A DNA stretch of 64,000 nt from CBDATG01 sp965200145 (GCA_965200145.1 CBDATG010000002.1:248001-312000); one strand, 5' to 3'. Counted from the first letter of the stretch, positions 8,800-17,809 are shown. Notes: generated from the sequence alone by a model not told the origin. Translations and numbers: made by a program.

Positions 8800-9611
8800 T
8801 CATGGACGGTGATCCAAATCCAGTAGCGCGCTACGGGCGCGTTCTGCTGAAACTGAGCGGGGAATCGTTCAAAGGTAAACAACCGTTCGGAATCGACGAT
8901 CAGGCCGTAGAGTTCCTCGCGTCTCAGATCCGACGCGTCCACGAATGGGGAGTCGGCATCGGTATCGTAGTTGGCGGTGGCAACTTCTGGCGCGGTGCCG
9001 AGTTCGAGAAACACGGGATGGATAGAGCCAACGCCGACCACGCAGGAATGCTCGCAACGGTGATGAACTCGCTCGTCCTCCAGGATTGGCTCGAGCGCGA
9101 GGGAGTGCCGGTGCGAACGCTAACTGCGATCCCGATGCAGACTGTTGCGGAGCCTTACATTCTCCGCAGGGCTATTCGGCACATTGAGCGGGGCAGAGTT
9201 GTGATTTGTGCCGCCGGGACTGGTAACCCTTACATGTCCACAGATACCGCCGCCAGTTTGAGGGCCGCTGAGATGGGTGCCGAGGTGATGATGTTGGCGA
9301 AGAACGCCGTTGATGGTGTATATGATGCGGACCCTAATCTCGACCCCGATGCGACGAAGTTTGAACACATAACCCATCAACGCGCCTTGCAGTTGCGATT
9401 GCAGGTCATGGACTCCACCGCGCTATCGCTCGCCATGGACAACGGAATGCCGATCATGGTTTTCGATATATTCGTAGATGGAAACCTCGCCGCGCTCGTC
9501 TCTGGAGGGCGTGTCGGGACGCGAATCACTTCAGATGAAGACGGTGAGCAGATTTCGATGCCACGAGCAACAAATCTGCCGCTGGTATTGGAACAGGACT
9601 CTCGTCTCTAG
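8796..9611 (+). CDS. pyrH: UMP kinase
   Basis: Phosphorylates UMP to UDP in pyrimidine nucleotide synthesis; the bacterial enzyme is a hexamer of the amino-acid-kinase fold. Seen are VLLKLSGESFKG at the N-terminus, GIGIVVGGGNFWRG, MNRADH-like DRANADHAGMLATVMN, and AAGTGNPYMSTDTAA before the UMP-binding part. It has 271 residues, slightly longer than usual because of a C-terminal tail. The start is GTG 8796, overlapping the tsf stop, or ATG 8802 two codons later. GGTGAG at 8791 fits the ATG well. Confidence 0.96.
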   Translation: MIMDGDPNPVARYGRVLLKLSGESFKGKQPFGIDDQAVEFLASQIRRVHEWGVGIGIVVGGGNFWRGAEFEKHGMDRANADHAGMLATVMNSLVLQDWLEREGVPVRTLTAIPMQTVAEPYILRRAIRHIERGRVVICAAGTGNPYMSTDTAASLRAAEMGAEVMMLAKNAVDGVYDADPNLDPDATKFEHITHQRALQLRLQVMDSTALSLAMDNGMPIMVFDIFVDGNLAALVSGGRVGTRITSDEDGEQISMPRATNLPLVLEQDSRL

Positions 9612-9675
9612 GAATGAATCCTTTTATATTGAACGCGTTGAGTACACGTTTATTGCAAGACACAGGAGTCGGACC

Positions 9676-10242
9676 ATGTTGGACGAGACACTAGAGGATG
9701 CGAAGCAACGGATGTCTTCGTCGGTCAGTGTGTTTGCCGAAGACTTAGAGGGCTACAGGACCAGTCAGGCATCGACCGCATTGGTTGATCGGCTTCCCGC
9801 GGAGGTTGACATGGGCGGTAGCACGGAGACATTACCCGTCAACAACATCGCGTTGGTGTCCGTGGAAGACACCCGGAGCATCAAGATTGATCCGTTCTTC
9901 CCAGAGGCGTCCAAGGCCGTGATCAGAGCGATCCAGCAGTCTGACCTCGGCATCAACCCGCAGGTAAACGGCAACACGATTCGGTTGACTCTTCCGGATC
10001 TCAACCAGGAGCGTCGGAGGGAGTTGATCCGAATGGTCAACAGACGCGCCGAAGATGCGAGGGTCGCCATACGCAACGTTCGACGCGACGCACAGTCTAT
10101 GATCCGTGACCTGCAACGAGAAGGCGAGGAATCTGAGGACGATTGCAAGCGCGCGTCGAAGTCGTTGCAGGAGATGACCGATGACGCAGTAGAGCGCGTT
10201 GCGACGCTGACGGGCGAAAAGGAAGCCCAGATCATGCAGTGA
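9676..10242 (+). CDS. frr: Ribosome recycling factor
   Basis: Works with EF-G to split the post-termination ribosome. It is 188 residues, the normal length, with the two-domain tRNA-like fold expected. Segments are VSVFAEDLEGYRTSQAS, the hinge and domain II around INPQVNGNTIRLTLPDLNQERRRE (in two parts), and a C-terminal helix ending VATLTGEKEAQIMQ. The start is ATG 9676 behind AGGAG; the longer open frame to 9478 runs inside pyrH and is discarded. It keeps the standard position after pyrH. Confidence 0.96.
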   Translation: MLDETLEDAKQRMSSSVSVFAEDLEGYRTSQASTALVDRLPAEVDMGGSTETLPVNNIALVSVEDTRSIKIDPFFPEASKAVIRAIQQSDLGINPQVNGNTIRLTLPDLNQERRRELIRMVNRRAEDARVAIRNVRRDAQSMIRDLQREGEESEDDCKRASKSLQEMTDDAVERVATLTGEKEAQIMQ

Positions 10243-10275
10243 TAAGCGCGTGAACAGCGAATTCAGCCGGACCTG

Positions 10276-11067
10276 GTGGATAGATTGGCCGCTGGAGGGG
10301 ACCATGCAGACGGGCACCCGGACCTGGCAGGAAACCACAGTTTGAAGGGTTGCCGCGTGCCGTATCACGTAGCGATCATCATGGACGGTAACGGGCGTTG
10401 GGCCCGCCAGCGCGGGATCGATATCGAAGACGGGCACCGCGCAGGTTTCACCAACATCGAACCTGTCTTGGAACGCCTGGCGGAACAGGGCGTACGCGAG
10501 GTTACGCTATTCGCATTCTCAACGGAGAATTGGCGACGTCCGCGGGATGAGGTGGCATCACTCATGTCCCTCATGTCGGATGAGATAGCAGCAGGGGCTG
10601 AGAGGTTCAATCAGAAACGGGTGCGGTTGCGACACATCGGTGACGATTCCAAGATGGGGCACGAAGTTAGGGCCAAGGTGCGCGAGGCCGTCGCTCTAAC
10701 ATCTGGGAACACAGAGTTAACGCTGAATGTAGCGTTTGACTATGGTGGACGAAGCGAGATAGTCCAGGCAATTCGCCGAATCATCGCGGAAGGTGTTGAC
10801 CCTGACATGATTGACGAGTCAACGGTTGAACGATACCTGTACACCTCGGGAGGCAGCGATCCGGACCTCGTGATACGAACTGGCGGCGAGTTCCGCATCA
10901 GCAATTTCCTGCTATGGCAGAGTGCCTACGCAGAGTTTCACTCGACTCCCACGCTATGGCCGGACTTTGGTGAGCACGACATAGCGGCCGCCTTGCAGGC
11001 CTACGCGTCCCGCGAGCGGCGGTTCGGAGCGCGGCCGAGCATCGATAGCGAGCGTTGTGGCGGGTAA
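10276..11067 (+). CDS. uppS: Undecaprenyl diphosphate synthase (isoprenyl transferase)
   Basis: Cis-prenyltransferase that condenses isopentenyl diphosphate units to make the C55 carrier lipid for cell-wall precursors. The signature HVAIIMDGNGRWARQRG carries the catalytic Asp. FAFSTENWRRP and the C-terminal PDLVIRTGGEFRISNFLLWQ, then AYAEFH, are also present. The start is uncertain: GTG 10276 gives 263 residues, TTG 10342 gives 241 and GTG 10357 (behind GAAGGG) gives 236, and all keep the catalytic domain. Its TAA overlaps the ribosome-binding region of cdsA. Confidence 0.94.
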   Translation: MDRLAAGGDHADGHPDLAGNHSLKGCRVPYHVAIIMDGNGRWARQRGIDIEDGHRAGFTNIEPVLERLAEQGVREVTLFAFSTENWRRPRDEVASLMSLMSDEIAAGAERFNQKRVRLRHIGDDSKMGHEVRAKVREAVALTSGNTELTLNVAFDYGGRSEIVQAIRRIIAEGVDPDMIDESTVERYLYTSGGSDPDLVIRTGGEFRISNFLLWQSAYAEFHSTPTLWPDFGEHDIAAALQAYASRERRFGARPSIDSERCGG

Positions 11068-11069
11068 AC

Positions 11070-12104
11070 ATGGGAAGAGAACACATGTATTCTCCGACGG
11101 GGCTGGCTGGGACTGAGGACGAACACCGTATTAAGCAGTCCGAGCATCGCAAGAGAGTAAGGACGGCGCGCGTGGCCGTCGCGGCGTTGGCCGTCGTGCT
11201 GACTGTGGTGTGGTTCGCTGATTCTCTTGGGGGCTTCGTGGCTGGCTTTTTCTCAACGTTGTCGGTGTCGACTTTAGTGTTGGCGGTTTTGGCATTCGAG
11301 ATACTGGGTCTCGGAACTGAGAAGACTCTGACACGGACCGGTCGCATCGTCGGAGCTCTGGGATTGGCATTGGGGTCCGCGACGGCATTTGGATTTGCAA
11401 TCGTCTGGGTTAACCCGTCTTTGTCAAGGCCTGAACCGAATTGGTCCGATTGGCCGCTCTACATTTTGGTCGTGGCATCTCAGCTTTTGGTGGCCGTTGC
11501 ATTCTTAGCCGTATTACGAATCGCCAAGCACTCAGATGGAAGGGCAGTCGCGTTAGCGGTACTGATGGGGCTATATGCAACGTTGGCGTTGGCAATCATC
11601 TCAGTCTCTTACTTGATCACTGGCAGAGCAACCATTGTGGCTTTGGCGTGGTTGATGGTGATCGTTTACAGCGCGGACATAGGGGCGTACTATGTCGGAC
11701 GTAGATTAGGTAAGCGACGCCTCGCGCCTAGAATCAGCCCGAAGAAGACTTGGGAAGGATTTTTCGGAGGGATTGGTGCCGCCTCCATAGCTTGGATGGT
11801 ACCAACGCTCCCGGTGGCGATGCTGGCTGTGCTCGGAGGAATCGGTTCCAGTGCCGGGGGCGTCGAACCGATCCCCGCCTTGGTGGTCATATTGATTTAT
11901 CTCGGAATGATCATCGCGCTTGGATCGCTGGTTGGCACCATGGGAACGATCGGTGACTTGTTTGCATCGAAGTTCAAGCGATTGGCAGGTGTCAAAGACT
12001 CGGGAAACCTCTTCCCGGGCCATGGCGGATTACTTGACAGGGTCGACTCACTGCTTCCGAATCTAGTTCTCCTGCCGTTGATAGCGTCTGCTGGCATTTT
12101 CTAG
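11070..12104 (+). CDS. cdsA: Phosphatidate cytidylyltransferase
   Basis: Integral membrane enzyme making CDP-diacylglycerol from phosphatidate and CTP, the branch point of phospholipid synthesis. The family signature lies near the C-terminus: SKFKRLAGVKDSGNLFPGHG, then GLLDRVDSLL. It is preceded by about eight hydrophobic segments and by RLGKRRLAPRISPKKTWEG. ATG 11070 gives 344 residues; a GTG at 11055 lies inside uppS. The protein has an N-terminal hydrophilic stretch of about 30 residues before the first helix. Confidence 0.94.
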   Translation: MGREHMYSPTGLAGTEDEHRIKQSEHRKRVRTARVAVAALAVVLTVVWFADSLGGFVAGFFSTLSVSTLVLAVLAFEILGLGTEKTLTRTGRIVGALGLALGSATAFGFAIVWVNPSLSRPEPNWSDWPLYILVVASQLLVAVAFLAVLRIAKHSDGRAVALAVLMGLYATLALAIISVSYLITGRATIVALAWLMVIVYSADIGAYYVGRRLGKRRLAPRISPKKTWEGFFGGIGAASIAWMVPTLPVAMLAVLGGIGSSAGGVEPIPALVVILIYLGMIIALGSLVGTMGTIGDLFASKFKRLAGVKDSGNLFPGHGGLLDRVDSLLPNLVLLPLIASAGIF

Positions 12105-12124
12105 GTCTAACCGCAACACCCACT

Positions 12125-13252
12125 ATGCCCAAACGCATCGTCATACTCGGATCCACCGGCTCAATAGGCGCGCAGACCCTAGATGTCGTGCGCGAATTCC
12201 GCGACGAGTTTGAGGTGGTCGCACTGGCCGCAGGACGCAACTCTGAGCTGTTGGCCGAACAGGTGCGTGAGTTCAATCCTGAGTATTTCGACTGTTTGTC
12301 AGTTGCCGAGACCAGAATCGGCGGTGCAGCGCGGCTGGATGCAATAGATATGGCGCGACTCGACGATGTCGATTTCGTCTTGCATGCCATGTCTGGCACT
12401 GTCGGCATCCACGCAGCTGAGGCTGCGTTGGTAACCGGTAAGACGGTAGGTCTCGCCAACAAGGAGTCGATAGTGATGGCAGGCCAGTCGCTCATGAAGC
12501 TCGCGGCTGAAAACGGTGGACGCATCGTTCCGATAGATTCCGAACCGAACGCGATCTGGCAGTGCATTCTGGGGGAAGTTTCCAAACCGATACGCTATTA
12601 TCTCACCGCGTCGGGAGGCGCGTTCCGCGACCGGACCTGGTCGCAACTGGCAGACGTGACGCCGGATGAGGCGTTGCACCATCCCAATTGGGATATGGGA
12701 CCCAAGATCACTGTCGATTGCGCCACGATGATGAACAAGGCCTTTGAGGTAATCGAGACGGCGGCGCTTTTCGATGTTGACATTGACGACATTGAGGTGG
12801 TGATGCATCGCGAGTCAGTGGTGCATGCGATGGTCAGGATGGCGGACGGTTCCATCAAAGGGCACATGGGACCGCCTGACATGCGTCATCCCATACAGTT
12901 CGCGTTGTTCCACCCTGATCGTCGCGCCGCGACGGGGGGTATTGGTTTCGACCTGACGCGGATCGGAAGGCTCTCGTTCGAGCCGGTGGAGCCAGGACGT
13001 TTCCCATGCTTCGATCTCGCGATGCGATACGCCAAGCTGGGCGGCACTTACCACGCAGCGTTGGCAGGCGCGGACGATGCAGCCGTAGCGCTCTTCTTGC
13101 AAGGGACAATAGGCTTCACCGACATTCTTGACATAGTCCGTGAAGTGTTGGAACGCCACCAGAACGAAGACATGTTCCAGATCGATCGAGCTATCGAAGT
13201 AGCCTCTTGGGCGGCAGAGGAAGCAAGATCGATCGCGTCAGAGGGACGGTAG
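12125..13252 (+). CDS. dxr: 1-deoxy-D-xylulose-5-phosphate reductoisomerase
   Basis: NADPH-dependent second enzyme of the MEP isoprenoid pathway, in the usual place between cdsA and rseP. The NADPH-binding start reads ILGSTGSIGAQTLDVVRE, and ANKESIVMAG and HPNWDMGPKITVDCATMMNK are typical. Two usually invariant spots differ. The metal/substrate loop reads PIDSEPNAIWQ where most enzymes have SEHxA, and the flexible-loop region reads MHRESVVHAMV where most have HPQS. The acidic residues expected to bind metal are kept. It has 375 residues and an ATG start. Confidence 0.92.
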   Translation: MPKRIVILGSTGSIGAQTLDVVREFRDEFEVVALAAGRNSELLAEQVREFNPEYFDCLSVAETRIGGAARLDAIDMARLDDVDFVLHAMSGTVGIHAAEAALVTGKTVGLANKESIVMAGQSLMKLAAENGGRIVPIDSEPNAIWQCILGEVSKPIRYYLTASGGAFRDRTWSQLADVTPDEALHHPNWDMGPKITVDCATMMNKAFEVIETAALFDVDIDDIEVVMHRESVVHAMVRMADGSIKGHMGPPDMRHPIQFALFHPDRRAATGGIGFDLTRIGRLSFEPVEPGRFPCFDLAMRYAKLGGTYHAALAGADDAAVALFLQGTIGFTDILDIVREVLERHQNEDMFQIDRAIEVASWAAEEARSIASEGR

Positions 13253-13259
13253 CTGAACG

Positions 13260-15071
13260 ATGTTCTTCACACTTCTGATCGGTATAGCGGTCGCGCTGCT
13301 GATACTCGGACCGCTCATTATCCTGCACGAGTTCGGGCACTACTTCGCAGCACGAATTTCGGGTGTGCGCCCGCTGGAGTACGGGTTTGGTTTCCCGCCG
13401 CGAATCACCGGCTTTTGGACTGGAAGGACTCGACTCAAGCTGAGCAGTCGCACTCAGTTCAATCTGCCGGGAGCACCACCAACTGGATCCCGATACGAGG
13501 AGCCGTTTGACCCCGGCGAGATGCGTGACCTTAGATTGACCGACGGGGGCTTCAATCTGCCGGCTGCCAACTGGGAAGATTCAACAACGCAACTGGCCGA
13601 CCGTGCGTCAAGCGTTGACGGTCTCATAGCGTTGCCGGAACCTGGGATGAAAGTCACCGTTGTGTATTCTGAGGATGACGATGGCACCAAGCACGCGCTT
13701 GAGGTCAACGAGTACGAGCGAGGGGATGAGCACGCCGCACAGACTAGCGACCAGGTGCTGGTTGGGAAAGTACGGAGCGCACACGCGGGTGAGTTGGTCA
13801 TCAAGGACATGTTCTGGTCGCTGAACTGGTTGCCATTCGGCGGATTCGTTCGATTGCGTGGGGAAGAGAATCCGACCGCCAAAGACAGCTTGGCTGCTAA
13901 ATCCCCGGGCATCCGAGCATTCGTGCTGCTGGCAGGTGTCGCGGTGAACGCCATATTGCCTTTCATCATCTTCGCAGTGGCATCTCAGATCCCACGCGAA
14001 CAGGTCGTCGGAGATGTGGTAGTGCGGCAGGTCTTGCCAGATTCACCTGCATTCCAGGCAGGCCTGCGTCCGTACTACAAAGTCATAGAGGTCGATGGCA
14101 CCGAGATACGAACCATCGGTGACTTGCAGGGAGCGGTGACAAGAAAGCTGGGATCTGAGACCAACTGGAAGGTTCTACGCGGAATCCCGGACCCGTTCGC
14201 GGGACCAGCCGACCCATCGGCGCAGTACGATCCGAACGAGGTAATCACCATGACGATGGTCCCGCGATGGGACCCGCCGCGCCACGAAGTGGTGGAAGAA
14301 GTGACTGACCCGACGACGCAGATGAGATTGGCGGTAGCTCGGAGCTACAACTCAAGCGTCGGGGTGAACGACCGTCTCACGGTCGTCGAGCAGGGTTCGG
14401 TCACCGATTCACTGCGCGAGGTTGGCGTGTCGGATGTGCGGGAGTGGGTGCCAGAAGCCACAGTTGGCGACGAGGTGCGTATCGTCGCTTCTCCCGATGC
14501 CACGGGAATTCCCTTCGTCGTAGCGCGCCAGCTAGATTACCGACTCGGGGCGGCCACGTACCTGCAAGAAGGTGCGGTTGGCGTGACGCTAGGGACCGAG
14601 TCAGCAAGGGTGGAGACGGTTTCGGTGCCGCTGACTCAAGCCATCGGCGATGGCATCGGCCAGACATTTGAGGTGCTTGCCCTCGCGCGGAACGCGATAA
14701 TCGGCGCGGTGACCAGTTCACGTAACCCGCAGTTCGACTCTCCGGTAGCGGTCGGACCGGTTGGCATCGGTCAGCTGTCCGGCGAGGTCGCAACCGCGGA
14801 CATCCCGCTTGCATCGAGGCTGACGGTGTTGTTGTCGCTAACCGCGACGTTGTCGATCTCGCTTGCCGTAATCAACTTCCTGCCGATACCTGGTTTGGAC
14901 GGTGGCAGATTGTTATTCGTGTTGATCGAGGTCGCACGCAGAGGGAAGCGGATTCCCCCTGAGCGCGAGGCCATTGTGCACCTAGCGGGATTTGTAGTAC
15001 TGATCGGCCTGTTGGTCGTCGTTTCTTTCCTTGACATCTCGCGCCTCTTCAGTGGCGAGAGCTTCTTCTAG
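13260..15071 (+). CDS. rseP: RseP-like site-2 zinc metalloprotease with large insertion
   Basis: Intramembrane M50 protease of the RseP/RasP type, which cleaves anti-sigma factors or remnant signal peptides in the membrane. The zinc site HEFGH is at residues 23-27 in the first helix. The third ligand lies in INFLPIPGLDGGRL, about residues 536-549. A PDZ domain is centred near residues 250-300 (LPDSPAFQAGLRP). At 603 residues it is well above the usual 350-450. About 130 extra residues sit between HEFGH and the membrane-associated loop LNWLPFGGFVRL near residue 190, and another stretch follows the PDZ domain. It ends the rpsB operon. Confidence 0.92.
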   Translation: MFFTLLIGIAVALLILGPLIILHEFGHYFAARISGVRPLEYGFGFPPRITGFWTGRTRLKLSSRTQFNLPGAPPTGSRYEEPFDPGEMRDLRLTDGGFNLPAANWEDSTTQLADRASSVDGLIALPEPGMKVTVVYSEDDDGTKHALEVNEYERGDEHAAQTSDQVLVGKVRSAHAGELVIKDMFWSLNWLPFGGFVRLRGEENPTAKDSLAAKSPGIRAFVLLAGVAVNAILPFIIFAVASQIPREQVVGDVVVRQVLPDSPAFQAGLRPYYKVIEVDGTEIRTIGDLQGAVTRKLGSETNWKVLRGIPDPFAGPADPSAQYDPNEVITMTMVPRWDPPRHEVVEEVTDPTTQMRLAVARSYNSSVGVNDRLTVVEQGSVTDSLREVGVSDVREWVPEATVGDEVRIVASPDATGIPFVVARQLDYRLGAATYLQEGAVGVTLGTESARVETVSVPLTQAIGDGIGQTFEVLALARNAIIGAVTSSRNPQFDSPVAVGPVGIGQLSGEVATADIPLASRLTVLLSLTATLSISLAVINFLPIPGLDGGRLLFVLIEVARRGKRIPPEREAIVHLAGFVVLIGLLVVVSFLDISRLFSGESFF

Positions 15072-15095
15072 ACACGGACCTCAACGACACACGCA

Positions 15096-15122
15096 CAACG
15101 CGGCTCGAAACCAACCGCGTTG
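15096..15122. terminator. Hairpin between rseP and convergent dehydratase gene
   Basis: A perfect 8-bp inverted repeat, CAACGCGG at 15096-15103 and CCGCGTTG at 15115-15122, with an 11-nt loop. It lies 24 nt after the rseP stop and before the stop of the minus-strand gene. No T tract follows on either strand. Confidence 0.5.
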
Positions 15123-15159
15123 CGGCGAGACACGCGGGTTTCCCGAGCGGACGCGGAAC

Positions 15160-16338
15160 CTAATTATTCGTGAACGCGCCGTCGTTGCGTCTCAGCCTCG
15201 GCGACCAGCCGTGCGGGTCCGCGTACGAGCGTTCTGCAACTTCCATGTCCAGCTCGATACCCAGGCCAGGCGCGTCGTGACAGAAGGCATAGCCGTCTTC
15301 CCATCCGATCTGTTGCGGGAATAGTGCTGTTGCGAACGACCCGGGACGCTTGGGCATCTCCTGCACGCCAACGTTCGTGGATGCCATACACAGCGAGACA
15401 CATGCCGCGGCAGACACCGGACCCAGTGGGTTGTGCGGCACTATGTCAATGTAGTGCGTCTCTGCCCAGTGCGCGACCTTCAATGCCTCAGTGATGCCTC
15501 CGACAATGCACAAATCGATTCGCGCATAGTCAATCAGATCCTCTTCAATGACTTCCCTGAAATGCCACTTGGACGACCACTGTTCACCGGCGGCAATTGG
15601 CACGTTGGTCTTCTGGCGCAGAATTCGATAAGTGCCTTGATTCTCAGATCGCACTGGGTCCTCGATGAAGAACGGCTTGTATGGTTCCAGCTCCTTGCAG
15701 AGCTGGATGACATGCGCCGTGTCGAGTCGCGTATGAACATCCAGACAGACCTGCACCTCCGGACCGACTGCTTCCCGGACGGCGGCGAACTGCTCTACGA
15801 CCATGCGGGAAGACTCCACGGGTTCAAGCGTCCCGGTCGCGGGATCAGCAGATTGATAGCTACCAACTAGCGGCGATGTCGTCGGCTGCCCGAACCTCGC
15901 GAACTTCCACCCCTCAGAGACGCGGAGAGCCGCGTCCGACGCAAGCTCCTCAGGCGTGTCCCCAGTGATGTGCGGATACGTCACCACCTTGGAGCGTGTA
16001 GGTCCGCCTAAGAGTTTGTACAGCGGCAGGTCCGCGGACTTCGCCTTGATGTCCCACAGCGCGATGTCTATCGCGGATATGGCGCAAGCGTAAACACGCT
16101 CTGCAGGGAAGAAGTTGCCACGGAACATCAGCTGCCAGAGACGCTCCGTTTCCCAAGGGTCTGACCCCACGACAACTTCCGATAGATGATCGATGGCGGC
16201 CCCGATGGCTCGCCCGAGTCGCGCCACGCCAACCTCTCCGAGACCGTGAATACCCGCGTCGGTGTCGACACGCACGAAGTAGTAGATCCGCCCGGTCTCG
16301 TCAGCGACCGTCAATTTCCTGATCTGCGTAACCTTCAT
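15160..16338 (-). CDS. Enolase-superfamily sugar-acid dehydratase, galactonate dehydratase-like (copy 2)
   Basis: Member of the mandelate racemase/galactonate dehydratase branch of the enolase superfamily, which abstracts the proton alpha to a carboxylate and eliminates water from acid sugars. The metal ligands and base can be traced: Asp and His in VCLDVHTRLD, Glu in FIEDPVRSEN, Glu in AAGEQWSSKW and His in VPHNPLGPVSAA. This is the D-galactonate dehydratase pattern and it lacks the KxK base motif. It has 392 residues, with ATG behind GGGAG. It is a tandem paralogue of the upstream gene, clearly similar along its whole length. The substrate is not deducible. Confidence 0.9.
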   Translation of the reverse strand: MKVTQIRKLTVADETGRIYYFVRVDTDAGIHGLGEVGVARLGRAIGAAIDHLSEVVVGSDPWETERLWQLMFRGNFFPAERVYACAISAIDIALWDIKAKSADLPLYKLLGGPTRSKVVTYPHITGDTPEELASDAALRVSEGWKFARFGQPTTSPLVGSYQSADPATGTLEPVESSRMVVEQFAAVREAVGPEVQVCLDVHTRLDTAHVIQLCKELEPYKPFFIEDPVRSENQGTYRILRQKTNVPIAAGEQWSSKWHFREVIEEDLIDYARIDLCIVGGITEALKVAHWAETHYIDIVPHNPLGPVSAAACVSLCMASTNVGVQEMPKRPGSFATALFPQQIGWEDGYAFCHDAPGLGIELDMEVAERSYADPHGWSPRLRRNDGAFTNN

Positions 16339-16358
16339 GATTCGTCTCCCATTTGATT

Positions 16359-16374
16359 GCGACTATCAAGTCGC
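16359..16374. other. Stem-loop between the tandem dehydratase genes
   Basis: GCGACT at 16359-16364 and AGTCGC at 16369-16374 form a perfect 6-bp stem around a 4-nt loop, extendable by two weaker pairs. It occupies the 66-nt gap between the two minus-strand dehydratase genes. It could be a processing or attenuation hairpin, or an operator. Confidence 0.4.
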
Positions 16375-16404
16375 GATTTGGTCGAAGCAGTTCTAACGCT
16401 GCGA

Positions 16405-17568
16405 TTACCAGTTGGTGAATGCTCCGTCATTACGGCGAAGCTGCGGCGGCCAGCCATGTGGGTCAATGCCACCGTGTTCGGCAACATCCATGTCGATGTC
16501 AACCCCTAGTCCCGGTGCGTCGTGGCAGAACGAGTAACCGTCTTCCCAGCCGATCTGTTGTGGGAACAGGTCGTTGGAGAAGGTACCAGGTTGGCGAGGC
16601 ATCTCCTGAACGCCGACGTTGGTTGATGCCATGCACAAGGATACGCACGCCGCGGCAGAAACTGGGCCCAACGGGTTGTGCGGCACTATGTCTATGTAGT
16701 GCGTTTCCGCCCAGTGAGTTATCTTCAGGGCCTCCGTTAAGCCGCCGACTATGCAGAGATCGATGCGCGCATAGTCGATCAGGTCTTCTTCAATTACCTG
16801 GCGGAACGGCCACTTAGATGCCCATTGCTCACCGGCCGCGATTGGCAGGTTCATCTGTCGTCGCAGGTTGCGGTATGATCCGGTGTTTTCTGAACGGATC
16901 GGGTCTTCAATGAAGTACGGCTTGAACTCCTCCAAGTCGCGACACATCTGGACGACATGAGCGGTATCGAGGCGTGTATGGGAATCGAAGCACAACTGGA
17001 TGTCCGGGCCGACCGCTTCCCTTACCCGTCGCATCTGCTCAACTGCTAATCGCATCGACTCAACGGGTTCCAACAGTGAAGTTCCGCTTTGCTCCATCGC
17101 CCCCGACGTTTCGGGCTGTCCCCAGCGCACAAACTTCCAACCTTCTTCAACTCGACGCACCGAGTTCTCAACCAACTCGTCTATCGTAGCGCCCTGAGTG
17201 TGCGGATAAGAGACGACTTTGTTTCTCACCGGACCGCCGAGAATCTTGTAAACGGGCAGACCTACGGATTTCCCTTTGATATCCCAGAGCGCAATGTCGA
17301 TGGCAGAGATGGCGCAGGCATACACCCTGTCGGCGGGGAAGAAGTTGCCACGGTACATCAACTGCCACAACCGCTCGGTTTCCCAAGGATCGGAACCAAC
17401 GACTACCTCTGCTAGGTGATTAACGGCCTGAATGATCGATCTTCCGACCATCATGGTTCCGACCTCGCCGAGACCGTATATTCCAGCATCAGTGTCGATC
17501 TTGACGACGTAGTATCTGCGACCTTCGCCATCCTGTACAGGCAGGTTCGTTACCTTGGTTACCTTCAT
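16405..17568 (-). CDS. Enolase-superfamily sugar-acid dehydratase, galactonate dehydratase-like (copy 1)
   Basis: First gene of the tandem dehydratase pair, 387 residues. The active-site segments match its neighbour almost word for word: LCFDSHTRLD (Asp and His), FIEDPIRSEN (Glu), AAGEQWASKW (Glu) and VPHNPLGPVSAA (His). Blocks such as VVGSDPWETERLWQLM are identical in both copies. The main differences are in the region after the second barrel strand (residues 130-175), where substrate loops usually diverge. ATG 17568 follows GGAAGG. The pair probably arose by duplication and handles related acid sugars, which is inference. Confidence 0.9.
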   Translation of the reverse strand: MKVTKVTNLPVQDGEGRRYYVVKIDTDAGIYGLGEVGTMMVGRSIIQAVNHLAEVVVGSDPWETERLWQLMYRGNFFPADRVYACAISAIDIALWDIKGKSVGLPVYKILGGPVRNKVVSYPHTQGATIDELVENSVRRVEEGWKFVRWGQPETSGAMEQSGTSLLEPVESMRLAVEQMRRVREAVGPDIQLCFDSHTRLDTAHVVQMCRDLEEFKPYFIEDPIRSENTGSYRNLRRQMNLPIAAGEQWASKWPFRQVIEEDLIDYARIDLCIVGGLTEALKITHWAETHYIDIVPHNPLGPVSAAACVSLCMASTNVGVQEMPRQPGTFSNDLFPQQIGWEDGYSFCHDAPGLGVDIDMDVAEHGGIDPHGWPPQLRRNDGAFTNW

Positions 17569-17686
17569 CGTTGCGCCTTCCGATCGAGTATGCGTCGACG
17601 CCGCGTTTGTGCGTCACCTTGCAAATGTTATGTGAGCATCTGAGTGACGGAATGCTGAAGTATCGAAATGTCGTCTCTGACCAAGT

Positions 17687-17722
17687 GAGATTCGCAGAGA
17701 TTCGCCCGATCGCGCTTATAAT
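17687..17722 (+). promoter_or_regulatory. Promoter with in-phase direct repeats ahead of the small membrane-protein array
   Basis: A perfect -10 TATAAT lies at 17717-17722. The -35 position has no TTGACA-like hexamer. Two copies of GAGATTCGC at 17687-17695 and 17697-17705, 10 bp apart, cover the -35 region instead. One-turn spacing over a missing -35 is what an activator site would look like. It lies in the 241-nt gap between divergent genes, about 88 nt before the first membrane-protein gene. Confidence 0.45.
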
Positions 17723-17809
17723 CTAATCGCCGAAGTGATTGCCATTACGGCATCATGCCAACTCCGCCGGATACGGCTCAAACAGTAACCTGCGAACGAT
17801 TACAGAGTC

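Noticed and set aside
8139..9041. 300-codon minus-strand open frame over tsf and pyrH
   Set aside because: Antisense to two conserved genes; low-complexity Ser/Ala content and no motif.
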